From NCBI RefSeq assembly GCF_026213295.1, contig NC_079414.1, positions 11,162,362 through 11,226,361 of the forward strand: a stretch of 64,000 bases of DNA, written 5' to 3'. This stretch comes from Gadus chalcogrammus (lineage: Eukaryota > Chordata > Actinopteri > Gadiformes > Gadidae). Within the stretch, counting starts at the first letter, position 1. Each line of letters starts with the position of its first letter. The position numbers were made by a program, and so were the translations under genes. Positions 30,001-45,000 of this stretch are shown here, piece by piece. The notes under the pieces are model-generated. The model did no database searches, was not told the DNA's origin, and was given only the letters and a program-made list of their open reading frames with translations.

Positions 30001-33000
30001 CAACAACGGCCTCAGAACCAACAACTTCTACAACAGAACCCACAACAACAACTGGTGGACTAACAAAAAACATTGCAGGACCAACAACAAGAGGAACGAA
30101 AAACAACAACTGCCGAACTTGTGACAGCTGCAGTAGCAACAACAACATTTGCAGGATCTACATCCACAACAGTAGGAGCCACATCCACATTGAGAGCAGG
30201 ACGAACAATGACAACTGCAGGACCAATAACAACGAATGCAGACCCAGATCTACTTCAGCAGGACTAACTTCAGCTGCAGTACAGAAATCTAGAACTGCAG
30301 GAATAACAAAAACCACTACAGTACCAACAACCTCAACCGCTGTTCCAACAACTACCGAAGCAGAACCCAAAACAACAACAGGACCAATAAAGACAACTGA
30401 TGAACTAACAAAAACCACTGCTGAACTAACATCGACAACTGCAGGATCAACAACTTTTGCAGAAAAACCTGCAACCACAACTGCAGTACCAACAACAACT
30501 GTAGGACTAACAAAAACTGCAAGAACTATCACTTCTACTGCTGTACCCAAAACCGAAACTGAAGTAAAAACAACAACAGCCGCAGAACCAACAACTTCTA
30601 CATCAGGACCCACAACAACAACAACTGGTGGACTAACAAAAACCACTGCAGGACCAACAACTACGACTGTGAAAACTGCAAGAACAATGGCAGGACCAAC
30701 AACTACAACTGCTGAAGTAACATCGACAACTGCAGGACCAACAACTTTTGCAGAAAAACCTGCAACCACAACTGCAGGATCAACAACAACTGTAGGACCA
30801 ACAAAAACTGCAAGGCCTATCACTTCTACTGTTGAACCCAAAACAATAACTGAAGAAAAAACAACAACAGCCTCAGAACCAAAAAACTTCTACATCAGGA
30901 CCCACAACAACAACAACAGGTGGACTAACAAAAACCACTGCAGGACCAACAACTACAACTGCGAAGACTGCAAGAACAACGGCAGGACCAACAACGACAA
31001 CTGCTGAAGTAACATCGACAACTGCAGAATCAACAACTTTTGCAGAAAAACCTTCAACCTCAACTGCAGTACCAACAACAATTGGAGGACCAACAAAAAC
31101 TGCAAGATCTATCACTTCTACTGCTGTACCAAAACAAAAACTGAAGGAAAAACAACAACAGCTTCAGAACCAACAACTTCTACAACAGGACCCACAACAA
31201 CAACAACTGGTGGACTCACAAAAACAACTGGAGGACCAACAACTACGACTGCGAAAACTCCAAGAAAAACGGCAGGTCCATCAACTACAGCTGCTGAACT
31301 AACATCGACAATTGCAGGATCAACAACTTTTGCAGAAATTCCTGCAACAACAACTGCAGGACCAACAAAAACTGAAGGACCTATCACTTCTACTGTTGTA
31401 CCAAAAGAAAAACTGAAGGAAAAACAACAACAGCCTCAGAACCAACAACTTCTACATCAGGACCAATAACAACGAATGCAAGACCCACAACTACTTCAGC
31501 AGGACTCACTTTAACTGCAGTTCAGAAATCAACAACTGCAGAAATAACAAAAACGACAACAGTACCAACAACATCAACTGCTGTACCAACAACTACTAAA
31601 GCAGGACCCAAAGCAACAATAGGAACAATAAAGACAACTGCTGAACTGACATCAACAACTGCAGGACCAACAACTACGACTGCGAAAACTCCAAGTACAA
31701 CGGCAGGTCCAACAACTACAACTGCTGAAGTAACATCGACGACTGCAGGATCATTAACTTTTGCAGAAAAATTTGCAACCACAACTGCAGTACCAACGAC
31801 AACTGTAGGACTAACAAAAACTGCAAGAACTATCACTTCTACTGCTGTACCCAAAACAAAAACTGAAGGAAAAACAACAACGGCCTCAGAACCAACAACT
31901 TCTACAACAGAACCCACAACAACTGGTGGACTAACAAAAAACATTGCAGGACCATCAACAAAAGGACGAAAAACAACAACTGCCGAAATTGTGACAACTG
32001 CAGTAGCAACAACAACATCTGCAGGATCTACATCCACAACAGAAGGAGCCACATCCACAACGAGAGCAGGACGAACAATGACACTGCAGGACCAATAATA
32101 ACGAATGCAAGACCCAGATCTACTTCAGCAGGACTAACTTCAGCTGCAGTACAGAAATCTAGAACTGCAGGAACAACAAAAACAACTACAGTACCAACAA
32201 CATCAACCGCTGTTCCAACAACAACTAAAGCAGATCCCAAAACAACAACAGGACCAATAAAGACAACTGATGAACTAACAAAAACCACTGCAGGACCAAC
32301 AACTACGACTGCGAAAACTGCAAGAACAACGGCTGGTCAAACAACTAGAACTGCTGAACTAACATCGACAACTGCAGGATCAACAACTTTTGCAGAAAAA
32401 CCTGAAACCACAACTGCAGGACCAACAACAACTGTAGGACCAACAAAAACTGCAAGGCCTATCACTTCTACTGTTGAACCCAAAACAATAACTGAAGGAA
32501 AAACAACAACAGCCTCAGAACCAATAACTTCTACATTAGGACCCACAACAGCAACAACCGCACCAATAACGACAACAGGTGGACTAACAGAAACCACTGC
32601 AGGACCAACAACTAAAACTGCGAAAACTGCAAGAACAACGGCAGGACCAACAACGACAACTGCTGAAGTAACATCGACAACTGCAGGATCAACAACTTTT
32701 GCAGAAAAACCTGCAACCACAACTGCAGTACCAACAACAATTGGAGGACCACAAATACGGCAAGATCTATCACTTCTACTGCTGTACCAAAAACAAAAAC
32801 TGAAAGAAAAACAACAACAGCTTCAGAACCAACAAACTTCTACAACAGGACCCACAACAACAACAACTGGTGGACTTCACAAAAACCACTGGAGGACCAA
32901 CAACTACGACTGCGAAAACTCCAAGAAAAACGGCAGGTCCATCAACTACAACTGCTGAACTAACATCGACAATTGCAGGATCAACAACTTTTGCAGAAAT

Positions 33001-36000
33001 TCCTGCAACAACAACTGCAGGACCAACAAAAACTGAAGGACCTATCACTTCTACTGTTGTACCCAAAAGAAAAACTGAAGGAAAAAACAACAACAGCCTC
33101 AGAACCAACAACTTCTACATCAGGACCAATAACAACGAATGCAAGACCGACAACTACTTCAGCAGGACTCACTTTAACTGCAGTTCAGAAATCAACAACT
33201 GCAGAAATAACAAAAACGACAACTGTACCAACAACATCAATTGCTGTACCAACAACTACTAAAGCAGGACCCAAAGCACAATAGGAACAATAAAGAAAAC
33301 TGCTGAACTGACATCAACAACTGCAGGACCAACAACTACGACTGCGAAAACTCCAAGTACAACGGCAGGTCCAACAACTACAACTGCTGAACTAACATCG
33401 ACAACTGCAGGATCAACAACTTTTGCAGAAAAACCTGCAACAACAACTGCAGTACCAACAACAACTGTAGGACTAACAAAAACTGCAAGAACTATCACTT
33501 CTACTGCTGTACCCAAAACCGAAAACTGAAGTAAAAACAACAACAGCCGCAGAACCAACAACTTCTACATCAGGACCCACAACAACAACAACTGGTGGAC
33601 TAACAAAAACCACTGCAGGACCAACAACTACGACTGTGAGAAAAACTGCAAGAACAATGGCAGGACCAACAACTACAACTGCTGAAGTAACATCGACAAC
33701 TGCAGGACCAACAACTTTTGCAGAAAAACCTGCAACCACAACTGCAGGATCAACAACAACTGTAGGACCAACAAAAAACTGCAAGGCCTATCACTTCTAC
33801 TGTTGAACCCAAAACAATAACTGAAGAAAAAACAACAACAGCCTCAGAACCAAAAACTTCTACATCAGGACCCACAACAACAACAACAGGTGGACTAACA
33901 AAAACCACTGCAGGACCAACAACTAAACTGCGAAGACTGCAAGAACAACGGCAGGACCAACAACGACAACTGCTGAAGTAACATCGACAACTGCAGGATC
34001 AATCAACTTTTGCAGAAAAACCTTCAACCACAACTGCAGTACCAACAACAATTGGAGGACCAACAAAAACTGCAAGATCTATCACTTCTACTGCTGTACC
34101 AAAAACAAAAACTGAAGGAAAAACAACAACAGCTTCAGAACCAACAACTTCTACAACAGGACCCACAACAACAACAACTGGTGGACTCACAAAAACAACT
34201 GGAGGACCAACAACTACGACTGCGAAAACTCCAAGAAAAACGGCAGGTCCATCAACTACAGCTGCTGAACTAACATCGACAATTGCAGGATCAACAACTT
34301 TTGCAGAAATTCCTGCAACAACAACTGCAGGACCAACAAAAACTGAAGGACCTATCACTTCTACTGTTGTACCCAAAAGAAAAACTGAAGGAAAAACAAC
34401 AACAGCCTCAGAACCAACAACTTCTACATCAGGACCAATAACAACGAATGCAAGACCCACAACTACTTCAGCAGGACTCACTTTAACTGCAGTTCAGAAA
34501 TCAACAACTGCAGAAATAACAAAAACGACAACAGTACCAACAACATCAACTGCTGTACCAACAACTACTAAGCAGGACCCAAAGCAACAATAGGAACAAT
34601 AAAAGACAACTGCTGAAACTGACATCAACAACTGCAGGACCAACAACTACGACTGCGAAAACTCCAAGTACAACGGCAGGTCCAACAACTACAACTGCTG
34701 AAGTAACATCCGACGACTGCAGGATCATTAACTTTTGCAGAAAATTTGCAACCACAACTGCAGTACCAACGACAACTGTAGGACTAACAAAAACTGCAAG
34801 AACTATCACTTCTACTGCTGTACCCAAAACAAAAACTGAAGGAAAAACAACAACGGCCTCAGAACCAACAACTTCTACAACAGAACCCACAACAACTGGT
34901 GGACTAACAAAAAACATTGCAGGACCATCAACAAAAGGACGAAAAACAACAACTGCCGAACTTGTGACCACTGCAGTAGCACAACAACATCTGCAGGATC
35001 TACATCCACAACAGAAGGAGCCACATCCACAACCGAGAGCAGGACGAACAATGACAACTGCAGGACCATAACAACGAATGCAAGACCCAGATCTACTTCA
35101 GCAAGACTCACTTCAGCACGCAGTACAGAAATCTAGAACTGCAAGAACTATCACTTCTACTGCTGAACCCAAAACAAAAACTGAAGGAAAAACAACAACA
35201 GCCGCAGAACCAACAACTTCGACATCAGGACCCACAACAACAATAACTGGTGGACTAACAAAAACCACTGCAGGACCAACACTACAACTGCTGAAGTAAC
35301 ATCGCAACTGCAGGATCAACAACTTTTGCAGAAAAAACCTGCAACCACAACTGCAGGACCAAAGAAAACTCCAAGACCTATTAAGTCAACTGTTGCACAC
35401 AAAACATAACTGAAGGTAAAAAAACAACCACAGCCTCAGAACCCAGCTTCTACTCAGGACCCACAACAACAACAACCGGACCAATAACGACAACTGGTGG
35501 ACTAACAAAAACCCAGAAGGTCCGTCAACAAAAGGGCTAAAAACAAAAACTGCCGAACTTGTGACAACCACAGTAGCAACAACAACATCTGCAGGATCTA
35601 CATCCACAACAGAAGGAGCCACATCCACAACGAGAGCAGAACGAACAATGACAACTGCAGGACCAATAACAACGAATGCAAGACCCAGATCTAGTTCAGC
35701 AGGATTCACTTCAGCTGCAGTACAGAAAGCTAAAACTGCAGGAATAGCAAAAACGACGACAGTACCAACAACATCAATTGCTGTTCCAACAACTACTAAG
35801 CAGAACCCAAAACACAACAGGACCAATAAAGACAACTGATGAACTAACAAAACCACTGCAGGACCAACACACTACGACTGCGAAAACTGGAAGAACAACG
35901 GCAGGTCCAACAACTACAACTGCTGAACAAATNNNNNNNNNNNNNNNNNNNNNNNNNNNNNNNNNNNNNNNNNNNNNNNNNNNNNNNNNNNNNNNNNNNN

Positions 36001-39000
36001 NNNNNNNNNNNNNNNNNNNNNNNNNNNNNNNNGCACCAACAACAACTGCTGCTCAACAACAACAAACTGCGCACCAACAACAACAACTGCTGCCCCAACA
36101 ACAACAATGCGGTACCAACAACGACAACTGCTGCCCCAACAACAACAACTGCGGGACCAACAACGACAACTGCTGCACCAACAATTGCTTCCCCAACAAC
36201 AACGACCACTGCACCAACAACGACAACTGTGGTACCAACAACGACAACTGTTGCACCAACAACAACCACTGCGGCACCAACAACAACAACTGCTGCCCCA
36301 ACAACAACAACTGCGGTACCAACAACGACAACTGCTGCCCCAACAACGACAACTGCTGCACCAACAACGACAGCTGCACCAACAACGACAACTGTGGTAC
36401 CAACAACGACAACTGTTGCACTAACAACGACAACTGCTGCACCAACAACAACAACTGCTGCACCAACAACAACTGCTGCACCAACAACGACAACTGCTGC
36501 CCAACAACCACAACTGCGGTACCAACAACGACAACTGCTTCACCAACAACAACAACTGCGGCACAAACAACGACAACTGCTTCACCAACAATAACAACAA
36601 CTGCGGCACCAACAACAACAACTGCTGCACCAACAACAACGACTGCGGCACCAACCACCATAACTGCTGCACCAACAACCACGACTGTAGCACCAACAAC
36701 TGCTGCACCAACAACAACAACTGCGTCACCAACAACAACAACTGCTGCCCCACCAACAACAACTGCGGTACCAACAACGACAACTGCTGCCCCAACAACA
36801 ACAACTGCGGTACCAACAATGACAACTGCTGCCCTGACAACAACAACTGCTACACCAACAACGACAACAGCTGCACCAACAACAACAACGGCTGCACCAA
36901 CAACAACAACGGCTGCCCCAACAACCACAACTGCGGCACCAACAACGACAACTACTACTGCAGCACCAACAACGACAACTGCTACACCAACAACAACAAC
37001 AACAACAACGGCTGCACCAACAACAACAACGGCTGCCCCAACAACCACAACTGCGGCACCAACAACCACAACTGCTGCCCCAACAACCACAACTGCGGCA
37101 CCAACAACGACAACTACTACTGCAGCACCAACAACCACAACTGCTACACCAACAACAACAACGGCTGCACCAACAACAACAACGGCTGCCCCAACAACCG
37201 CAACTGCGGCACCAACAACGACAACTGCTGCCCCCACAACCACAACTTCGGCACTAACAACGACAACTGCTGCACCAACAACGACAACTGCTGCCCCAAC
37301 AACCACAACTGCGGCACCAACAACGACAACTGCTGCCCCAACAACAACGACTGCTGCACCAACAACGACAACTACTGCACCAACAACAACAAGTGCTGCA
37401 CCAACAACGACAACTGCTGCATCAACAACGACAACTGCTGCACCAACAACAACGACTGCAGCAACAACCACCACAACTGCTGCACCAACAACCACGACTG
37501 TAGCACCAACAACTGCTGCACTAACAACAACAACTGCGGCACCAACAACAACAACTGCTGCCCCAACAACAACAACTGCGGTACCAACAACGACAACTGC
37601 TGCCCCAACAACAACAACTGCTACACCAACAACGACAACAGCTGCACCAACAACAACAACGGCTGCACCAACAACAACAACGGCTGCACCAACAACAACA
37701 ACGGCTGCACCAACAACAACAACTGTTGCACCAGCAACTGCTGCACCAACAACGACAACTGCTGCCCCAACAACAACGACTGCTGCACCAACAACGACAA
37801 CTGTGGTACCAACAACGACAACTGTTGCACCAACAACGACAACTGCTGCACCAACAACGACAACTGCTGCACCAACAACAACAACTGCTGCACCAACAAC
37901 AACTGCTGCACCAACAACGACAACTGCTGCACCAACAACAACTGCTGCACCAACAACTACAACTGCGGTACCAACAACGACAACTGCTGCACCCACAACT
38001 AATACTGCAGCACCAACGACGACAACTGCTGCACCAACAACAACAACTGTGATACCAACAACAACAGCTGCACCAACAACGACAACTGCTTCCCCAACAA
38101 CGACAACTGTGGTACCAACAACGACAACTGCTGCACCAACAACGACAACTGCTGCACCAACAACAACAACTGCTGCACCAACAACGACAACTGCTGCCCC
38201 AACAACCACAACTGCGGTACCAACATCGACAACTACTACTGCAGCACGAACAACCACAACTGCTTCACCAACAACTACAACGGCTGCACCAACAACAACA
38301 ACAACAGCTGCCCCAACAACCACAACTGCGGCACCAACAACGACAACTGCTGCCCCCACAACCACAACTTCGGCACAAACAACGACAACTGCTGTACCAA
38401 CAACGACAACTGCTGCCCCAACAACCACAACTGCGGCACCAACAACGACAACTGCTGCCCCAACAACAACGACTGCTGCACCAACAACGACAACTGAGGC
38501 ACCAACAACGAAAAATACTGCACCAACAACAACAAGTGCTGCACCAACAATGACAACTGCTGCATCAACAAAAGCTGCTGCACCCACAACGACAACTGCT
38601 GCACCAACAACAACTGCTGCATCAACAACAACAACTGCGGCACCAACAACAACAACTGCTGCCCCAACAACAACAACTGCGGTACCAACAACGACAACTG
38701 CTGCCCCAACAACAACAACTGCGGGACCAACAACGACAACTGCTTCCCCAACAACAACGACCACTGCACCAACAACGACAACTGTGGTACCAACAACGAC
38801 AACTGTTGCACCAACAACGACAACTGCTGCACCAACAACAACAACTGCTGCACCAACAACGACAACTGCTGCCCCAACAACCACAACTGCGGTACCAACA
38901 ACGACAACTGCTTCACCGACAACAACAACTGCGGCACAAACAACGACAACTGCTTCACCAACAATAACAACAACTGCGGCACCAACAACAACAACGGCTG

Positions 39001-42000
39001 CCCCAACAACCACAACTGCGGCACCAACAACGACAACTACTACTGCAGCACCAACAACGACAACTGCTACACCAACAACAACAACGGCTGCACCAACAAC
39101 AACAACGGCTGCCCCAACAACCACAACTGCGGCACCAACAACCACGACTGCTGCCCCAACAACCACAACTGCGGCACCAACAACGACAACTGCTGCCCCA
39201 ACAACAACGACTGCTGCACCAACAACGATAACTGAGGCACCAACAACGACAACTACTGCACCAACAACAACAACGGCTGCACCAACAACAACAACTGCTG
39301 CACAAACAACCGCAACTGTAGCACCAACAACAACAACTGCTTCACCAACAACGACAACTGCTGCCCCAACAACCACAACTGCGGCACCAACAACGACAAC
39401 TACTACTGCAGCACCAACAACCACAACTGCTACACCAACAACAACAACGGCTGCACCAACAACAACAACGGCTGACCCAACAACCACAACTGCGGTACCA
39501 ACAACGACAACTGCTGCCCCCACAACCACAACTTCGGCACTAACTACGACAACTGCTGCACCAACAACGACAACTGCTGCCCCAACAACCACAACTGCGG
39601 CACCAACAACGACAACTGATTCCCCCACAACCACAACTTCGGCACGAACAAAAACAACTGCTGCACCAACAACGACAACTGCTGCCCCAACAACAACAAC
39701 TGCGGCACCAACAACAACAACTGCTGCCCCAACAACAACAACTGCGGCACCAACAACGACAACTGCTGCCCCAACAACAACAACTGCGGGACCAACAACG
39801 ACAACTGCTGCCCCAACAACAACAACTGCTACACCAACAACGATAACAGCTGCACCAACAACAACAACGGCTGCACCAACAACAACAACTGCTGCACCAA
39901 CAACTGCTGCACCAACAACAACTGCTGCACCAACAACGACAACTGCTGACCCAAAAACCACAACTGCGGCACCAACAACGACAACTACTACTGCAGCACC
40001 AACAACCACAACTGCTACACCAACAACAACAACGGCTGCACCAACAACAACAACGGCTGCCCCAACAACCACAACTGCGGCACCAACAACGACAACTGCT
40101 TCCCCCACAACCACAACTTCGGCACTAACAACGACAACTGCTGCACCAACAACGACAACTGCTGCCCCAACAACCACAACTGCGGCACCAACAACCACAA
40201 CTGCTGCCCCAACAACAACGACTGCTGCACCAACAACGACAACTGAGGCACCAACAACGACAACTACTGCACCAACAACAACAAGTGCTGCACCAACAAC
40301 GATAACTGCTGCATCAACAACGACAACTGCTGCACCAACAACAACGACTGCGGCACCAACCACCACAACTGCTGCACCAACAACCACGACTGTAGCACCA
40401 ACAACTGCTGCACCAACAACAACAACTGCTGCCCCAACAACAACAACTGCGGTACCAACAACGACAACTGCTGCCCCAACAACAACAACTGCGGGACCAA
40501 CAACGACAACTGCTGCCCCAACGACAACAACTGCTATACCAACAACGACAACAGCTGCACCAACAACAACAACGGCTGCACCAACAACAACAACGGCTGC
40601 CCCAACAACCACAACTGCGGCACCAACAACGACAACTACTACTGCAGCACCAACAACCACAACTGCTACACCAACAACAACAACGGCTGCACCAACAACA
40701 ACAACGGCAGACCCAACAACCACAACTGCGGCACCAACAACGACAACTGCTGCCCCCACAACCACAACTTCGGCACTAACTACGACAACTGCTGCACCAA
40801 CAACGACAACTGCTGCCCCAACAACCACAACTGCGGCACCAACAACGACAACTACTGCACCAACAACAACAAGTGCTGCATCAACAACGACAACTGCTGG
40901 ACCAACAACGACAACTACAGCAACAACGACAACTGCTGCACCCACAACGACAACTGCTGCACCAACAACAACTGCTGCACCAACAACTACAACTGCGGTA
41001 CCAACAACGACAATTGCTGCACTCACAACTAGTACTGCTGCACCAACAACAACAACTGTGATACCAACAACAACTGCTGCACCAACAACGACAACTGCTT
41101 CCCCAACAAGAACGACTGCTGCACCAACAACGACAACTTCGGCATTAACAACAACAACTGCTGCACCAACAACGACAACTGCTGCCCCAACAACAACGAC
41201 TGCTGCACCAACAACGACAACTGAGGCACCAACGACAACTACTGCACCAACAACAACAAGTGCTGCACCAACAACGACAACTGCTGCATCAACAACGACA
41301 ACTGCTGCACCAACAACAACGAATGCAGCACCAACCACCACAACTACTGCACCAACAACCACGACTGTAGCACCAACAACTGCTGCACCAACAACAACAA
41401 CTGCGGCACCAACAACAACTGCTGCCCCAACAACAACAACTGCGGGACCAACAACGACAACTGCTGCCCCAACAACAACAACTGCTACACCAACAACGAT
41501 AACAGCTGCACCAACAACAACAACGGCTGCACCAACAACAACAACAACTGTTGCACCAGCAACTGCTGCACCAACAACGACAACTGCTGCACCAACAACA
41601 ACGACTGCTGCACCAACAACGACAACTGTGGTACCAACAACGACAACTGTTGCACCAACAACGACAACTGCTGCACCAACAACGACAACTGCTGCACCAA
41701 CAACAACAACTGTGATACCAACAACAACTGCTGCACCAACAACGACAACTGCTTCCCCAACCACAACGACTGCTGCACCAACAACGACAACTGTGGTACC
41801 AACAACGACAACTGTTGCACCAACAACGACAACTGCTGCACCAACAACGACAACTGCTGCACCAACAACAACAACTGCTGCACCAACAACAACTGCTGCA
41901 CCAACAACGACAACTGCTGCCCCAACAACCACAACTGCGGCACCAACAACGACAACTACTACTGCAGCACCAACAACCACAACTGCTACACCAACAACAA

Positions 42001-45000
42001 CAACGGCTGCACCAACAACAACAACGGCTGCCCCAACAACCACAACGACAACTGCTTCCCCCACAACCACAACTTCGGCACTAACAACGACAACTGCTGC
42101 ACCAACAACGACAACTGCTGCCCCAACAACCACAACTGCGGCACCAACAACCACAACTGCTGCCCCAACAACAACGACTGCTGCACCAACAACGACAACT
42201 GAGGCACCAACAACGACAACAAGTGCTGCACCAACAACGATAACTGCTGCATCAACAACGACAACTGCTGCACCAACAACAACGACTGCGGCACCAACCA
42301 CCACAACTGCTGCACCAACAACCACGACTGTAGCACCAACAACAACAACTGCGGCACCAACAACAACAACTGCTGCCCCAACAACAACAACTGCGGTACC
42401 AACAACGACAACTGCTGCCCCAACAACAACAACTGCGGGACCAACAACGACAACTGCGGCCCCAACGACAACAACTGCTATACCAACAACGACAACAGCT
42501 GCACCAACAACAACAACGGCTGCACCAACAACAACAACGGCTGCCCCAACAACCACAACTGCGGCACCAACAACGACAACTACTACTGCAGCACCAACAA
42601 CCACAACTGCTACACCAACAACAACAACGGCTGCACCAACAACAACAACGGCTGACCCAACAACCACAACTGCGGCACCAACAACGACAACTGCTGCCCC
42701 CACAACCACAACTTCGGCACTAACTACGACAACTGCTGCACCAACAACGACAACTGCTGCCCCAACAACCACAACTGCGGCACCAACAACGACAACTGAT
42801 TCCCCCACAACCACAATTTCGGCACTAACAACGACAACTGCTGCACCAACAACGACAACTGCTGCCCCAACAACCACAACTGCGGCACCAACAACGACAA
42901 CTACTGCACCAACAACAACAAGTGCTGCATCAACAACGACAACTGCTGCACCAACAACGACAACTACTGCAACAACGACAACTGCTGCACCCACAACGAC
43001 AACTGCTGCACCAACAACAACTGCTGCACCAACAACTACAACTGCGGTACCAACAACGACAACTGCTGCACTCACAACTAGTACTGCAGCACCAACGACG
43101 ACAACTGCTACACCAACAACAACAACTGTGATACCAACAACAACTGCTGCACCAACAACGACAACTGCTTCCCCAACAAGAACGACTGCTGCACCAACAA
43201 CGACAACTGTGGTACCAACAACGAAAACTGTTGCACCAACAACGACAACTGCTGCACCAACAACAACAACTGCTGCACCAACAACAACTGCTGCACCAAC
43301 AACGACAACTGCTGCCCCAACAACCACAACTGCGGCACCAACAACGACAACTACTACTGCAGCACGAACAACCACAACTGCTACACCAACAACAACAACG
43401 GCTGCACCAACAACAACAACAGCTGCCCCAACAACCACAACTGCGGCACCAACAACGACAACTGCTGCCCCCACAACAACAACTGCGGCACTAACAACAA
43501 CAACTGCGGCACCTACAACGACAACTGCTGCACCCACAACTAGTACTGCAGCACCAACAACGACAATTGTGGTACCAACAACAACTGCTGCACCAACAAC
43601 GACAACTGCTGCACCAACAACGACAACTGTTGCACCAACAACGACAACTGCTGCACCAACAACGACAACTGCTGCACCAACAACGACAACTACAGCAACA
43701 ACAACAACTGCTGCACCAACAACAACTGCTGCAACAACAACGACAACTGCTGCCCCAACAACCACAACTGCGGTACCAACAACGACAACTGCTTCACCAA
43801 CAACAACAACTGCGGCACCAACAACGACAACTGCGGCACCAACAACAACAACTGCTGCACCGACAACAACGACTGCGGCACCAACCACCACAACTAATGC
43901 CCCAACAACCACAACTACAGCAACAACAACAACTGCTGCACCAACAACAACTGCTGCTCCAACAACGACAACTGCTGCCCCAACAACCACAACTGCGGTA
44001 CCAACAACGACAACTGCGGCACCAACAACGACAACTGCTGCCCCAACAACAATGACTGCTGCACCAACAACCACAACTGCTGCACCAACAACCACAACTG
44101 CAGCACCAACAACAACAACTGCTTCACTAACAACAACAACTGCTGCACCAACAACCACAACTGTAGCACCAACAACAACACCTGCTTCACCAACAACAAT
44201 TGCTGCACCAACGACGACAACTGCAACACCAACAACGACAACAGCTGCACCAACAACAACAACGGCTGCACCAAAAACAACAACGGCTGCACCAACAACG
44301 ACAACTGCGGAACCAACAACGACAACTGCTGCCCCCACAACCACAACTGCTGCCCCAACAACCACAACTGCGGCACCAACAACGACAACTGTTGCCCCAA
44401 CAACAACAACTGCTGCACCAACAACCACAACTGCTGCCCCAACAACAACAACTGCGGCACCAACAACGACAACTGCTGCCCCAAAAACAACGAATGCTGC
44501 ACCAACAACCTCAACTGCTGCACCAACAACCACAACTGTTGCACCAACAACTGCTTCACCAACAACAACAACAACTGCGGCACCAACAACGACAACTGCT
44601 GCAACCACAACTAGTACTGCAGCACCAACGACGACAACTGCTTCACAAACAACAACAACTGCTGCACCAACAACCACAACTGTAGCACCAACAACAACAC
44701 CTGCTTCACCAACAACAATTGCTGCACCAACGACGACAACTGCTACACCAACAACGACAACAGCTGCACCAACAACAACAACGGCTGCACCAAAAACAAC
44801 GACGGCTGCACCAACAACGACAACTGCGGAACCAACAACGACAACTGCTGCCCCCACAACCACAACTGCTGCCCCAACAACCACAACTGCGGCACCAACA
44901 ACGACAACTGCTGCCCCAACAACAACAACTGCTGCACCAACAACCACAACTGCTGCCCCAACAACAACAACTGCGGCACCAACAACGACAACTGCTGCAC

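Larger units (their letters stand above)
1..35932 (+). repeat. PTS zone 1: ~290-bp tandem units with higher-order structure
   Basis: The basic period is roughly 290 bp (about 97 codons). For example, the recurring 'TTAGPTTTTAKT' block falls near 8,425, 8,713 and 9,005. Units differ in marker words such as TSAGST, NARPRSTSAGL, TFAEKPATTT, PKTKTEGKTTT and STKGRKTTTAEL, and these words order into larger blocks. Unlike zone 2, each unit carries several K/R and E residues. A few N-x-T/S sequons arise from Thr-to-Asn changes (near 497, 4,596 and 7,672). Single-base indels break the Thr frame at many points. Examples are about 6,580, 7,883, 10,082, 10,702, 10,920, 11,175, 12,270, 12,451, 12,613, 13,226, 13,527, 13,628 and 13,727, with many more at 14.9-23.3 kb and 28-35.9 kb. 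Long clean stretches are 2-6,580, about 7,890-10,080, 23,819-25,385 and 25,793-28,078. Confidence 0.9.

Noticed and set aside
4770..34273. Recurring 87-codon Gln/Leu-rich plus-strand frames (for example 4,770, 5,802, 6,833, 8,823)
   Set aside because: Out-of-frame reading of the Thr array (ACA ACA read as CAA CAA). The same peptide recurs once per repeat unit.
922..35324. Long minus-strand Val/Gly/Ala-rich frames across zone 1
   Set aside because: They are the reverse reading of Thr/Ala/Gly codons in a period-3 repeat. They break where the Thr frame breaks and have no gene structure.
35778..36520. Asn/Cys/Gln-rich N-terminal part of the long frame around the gap
   Set aside because: Out-of-frame translation caused by indels at the gap edges. 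The Thr frame is recovered at 36,229-36,500 and again after about 36,500.
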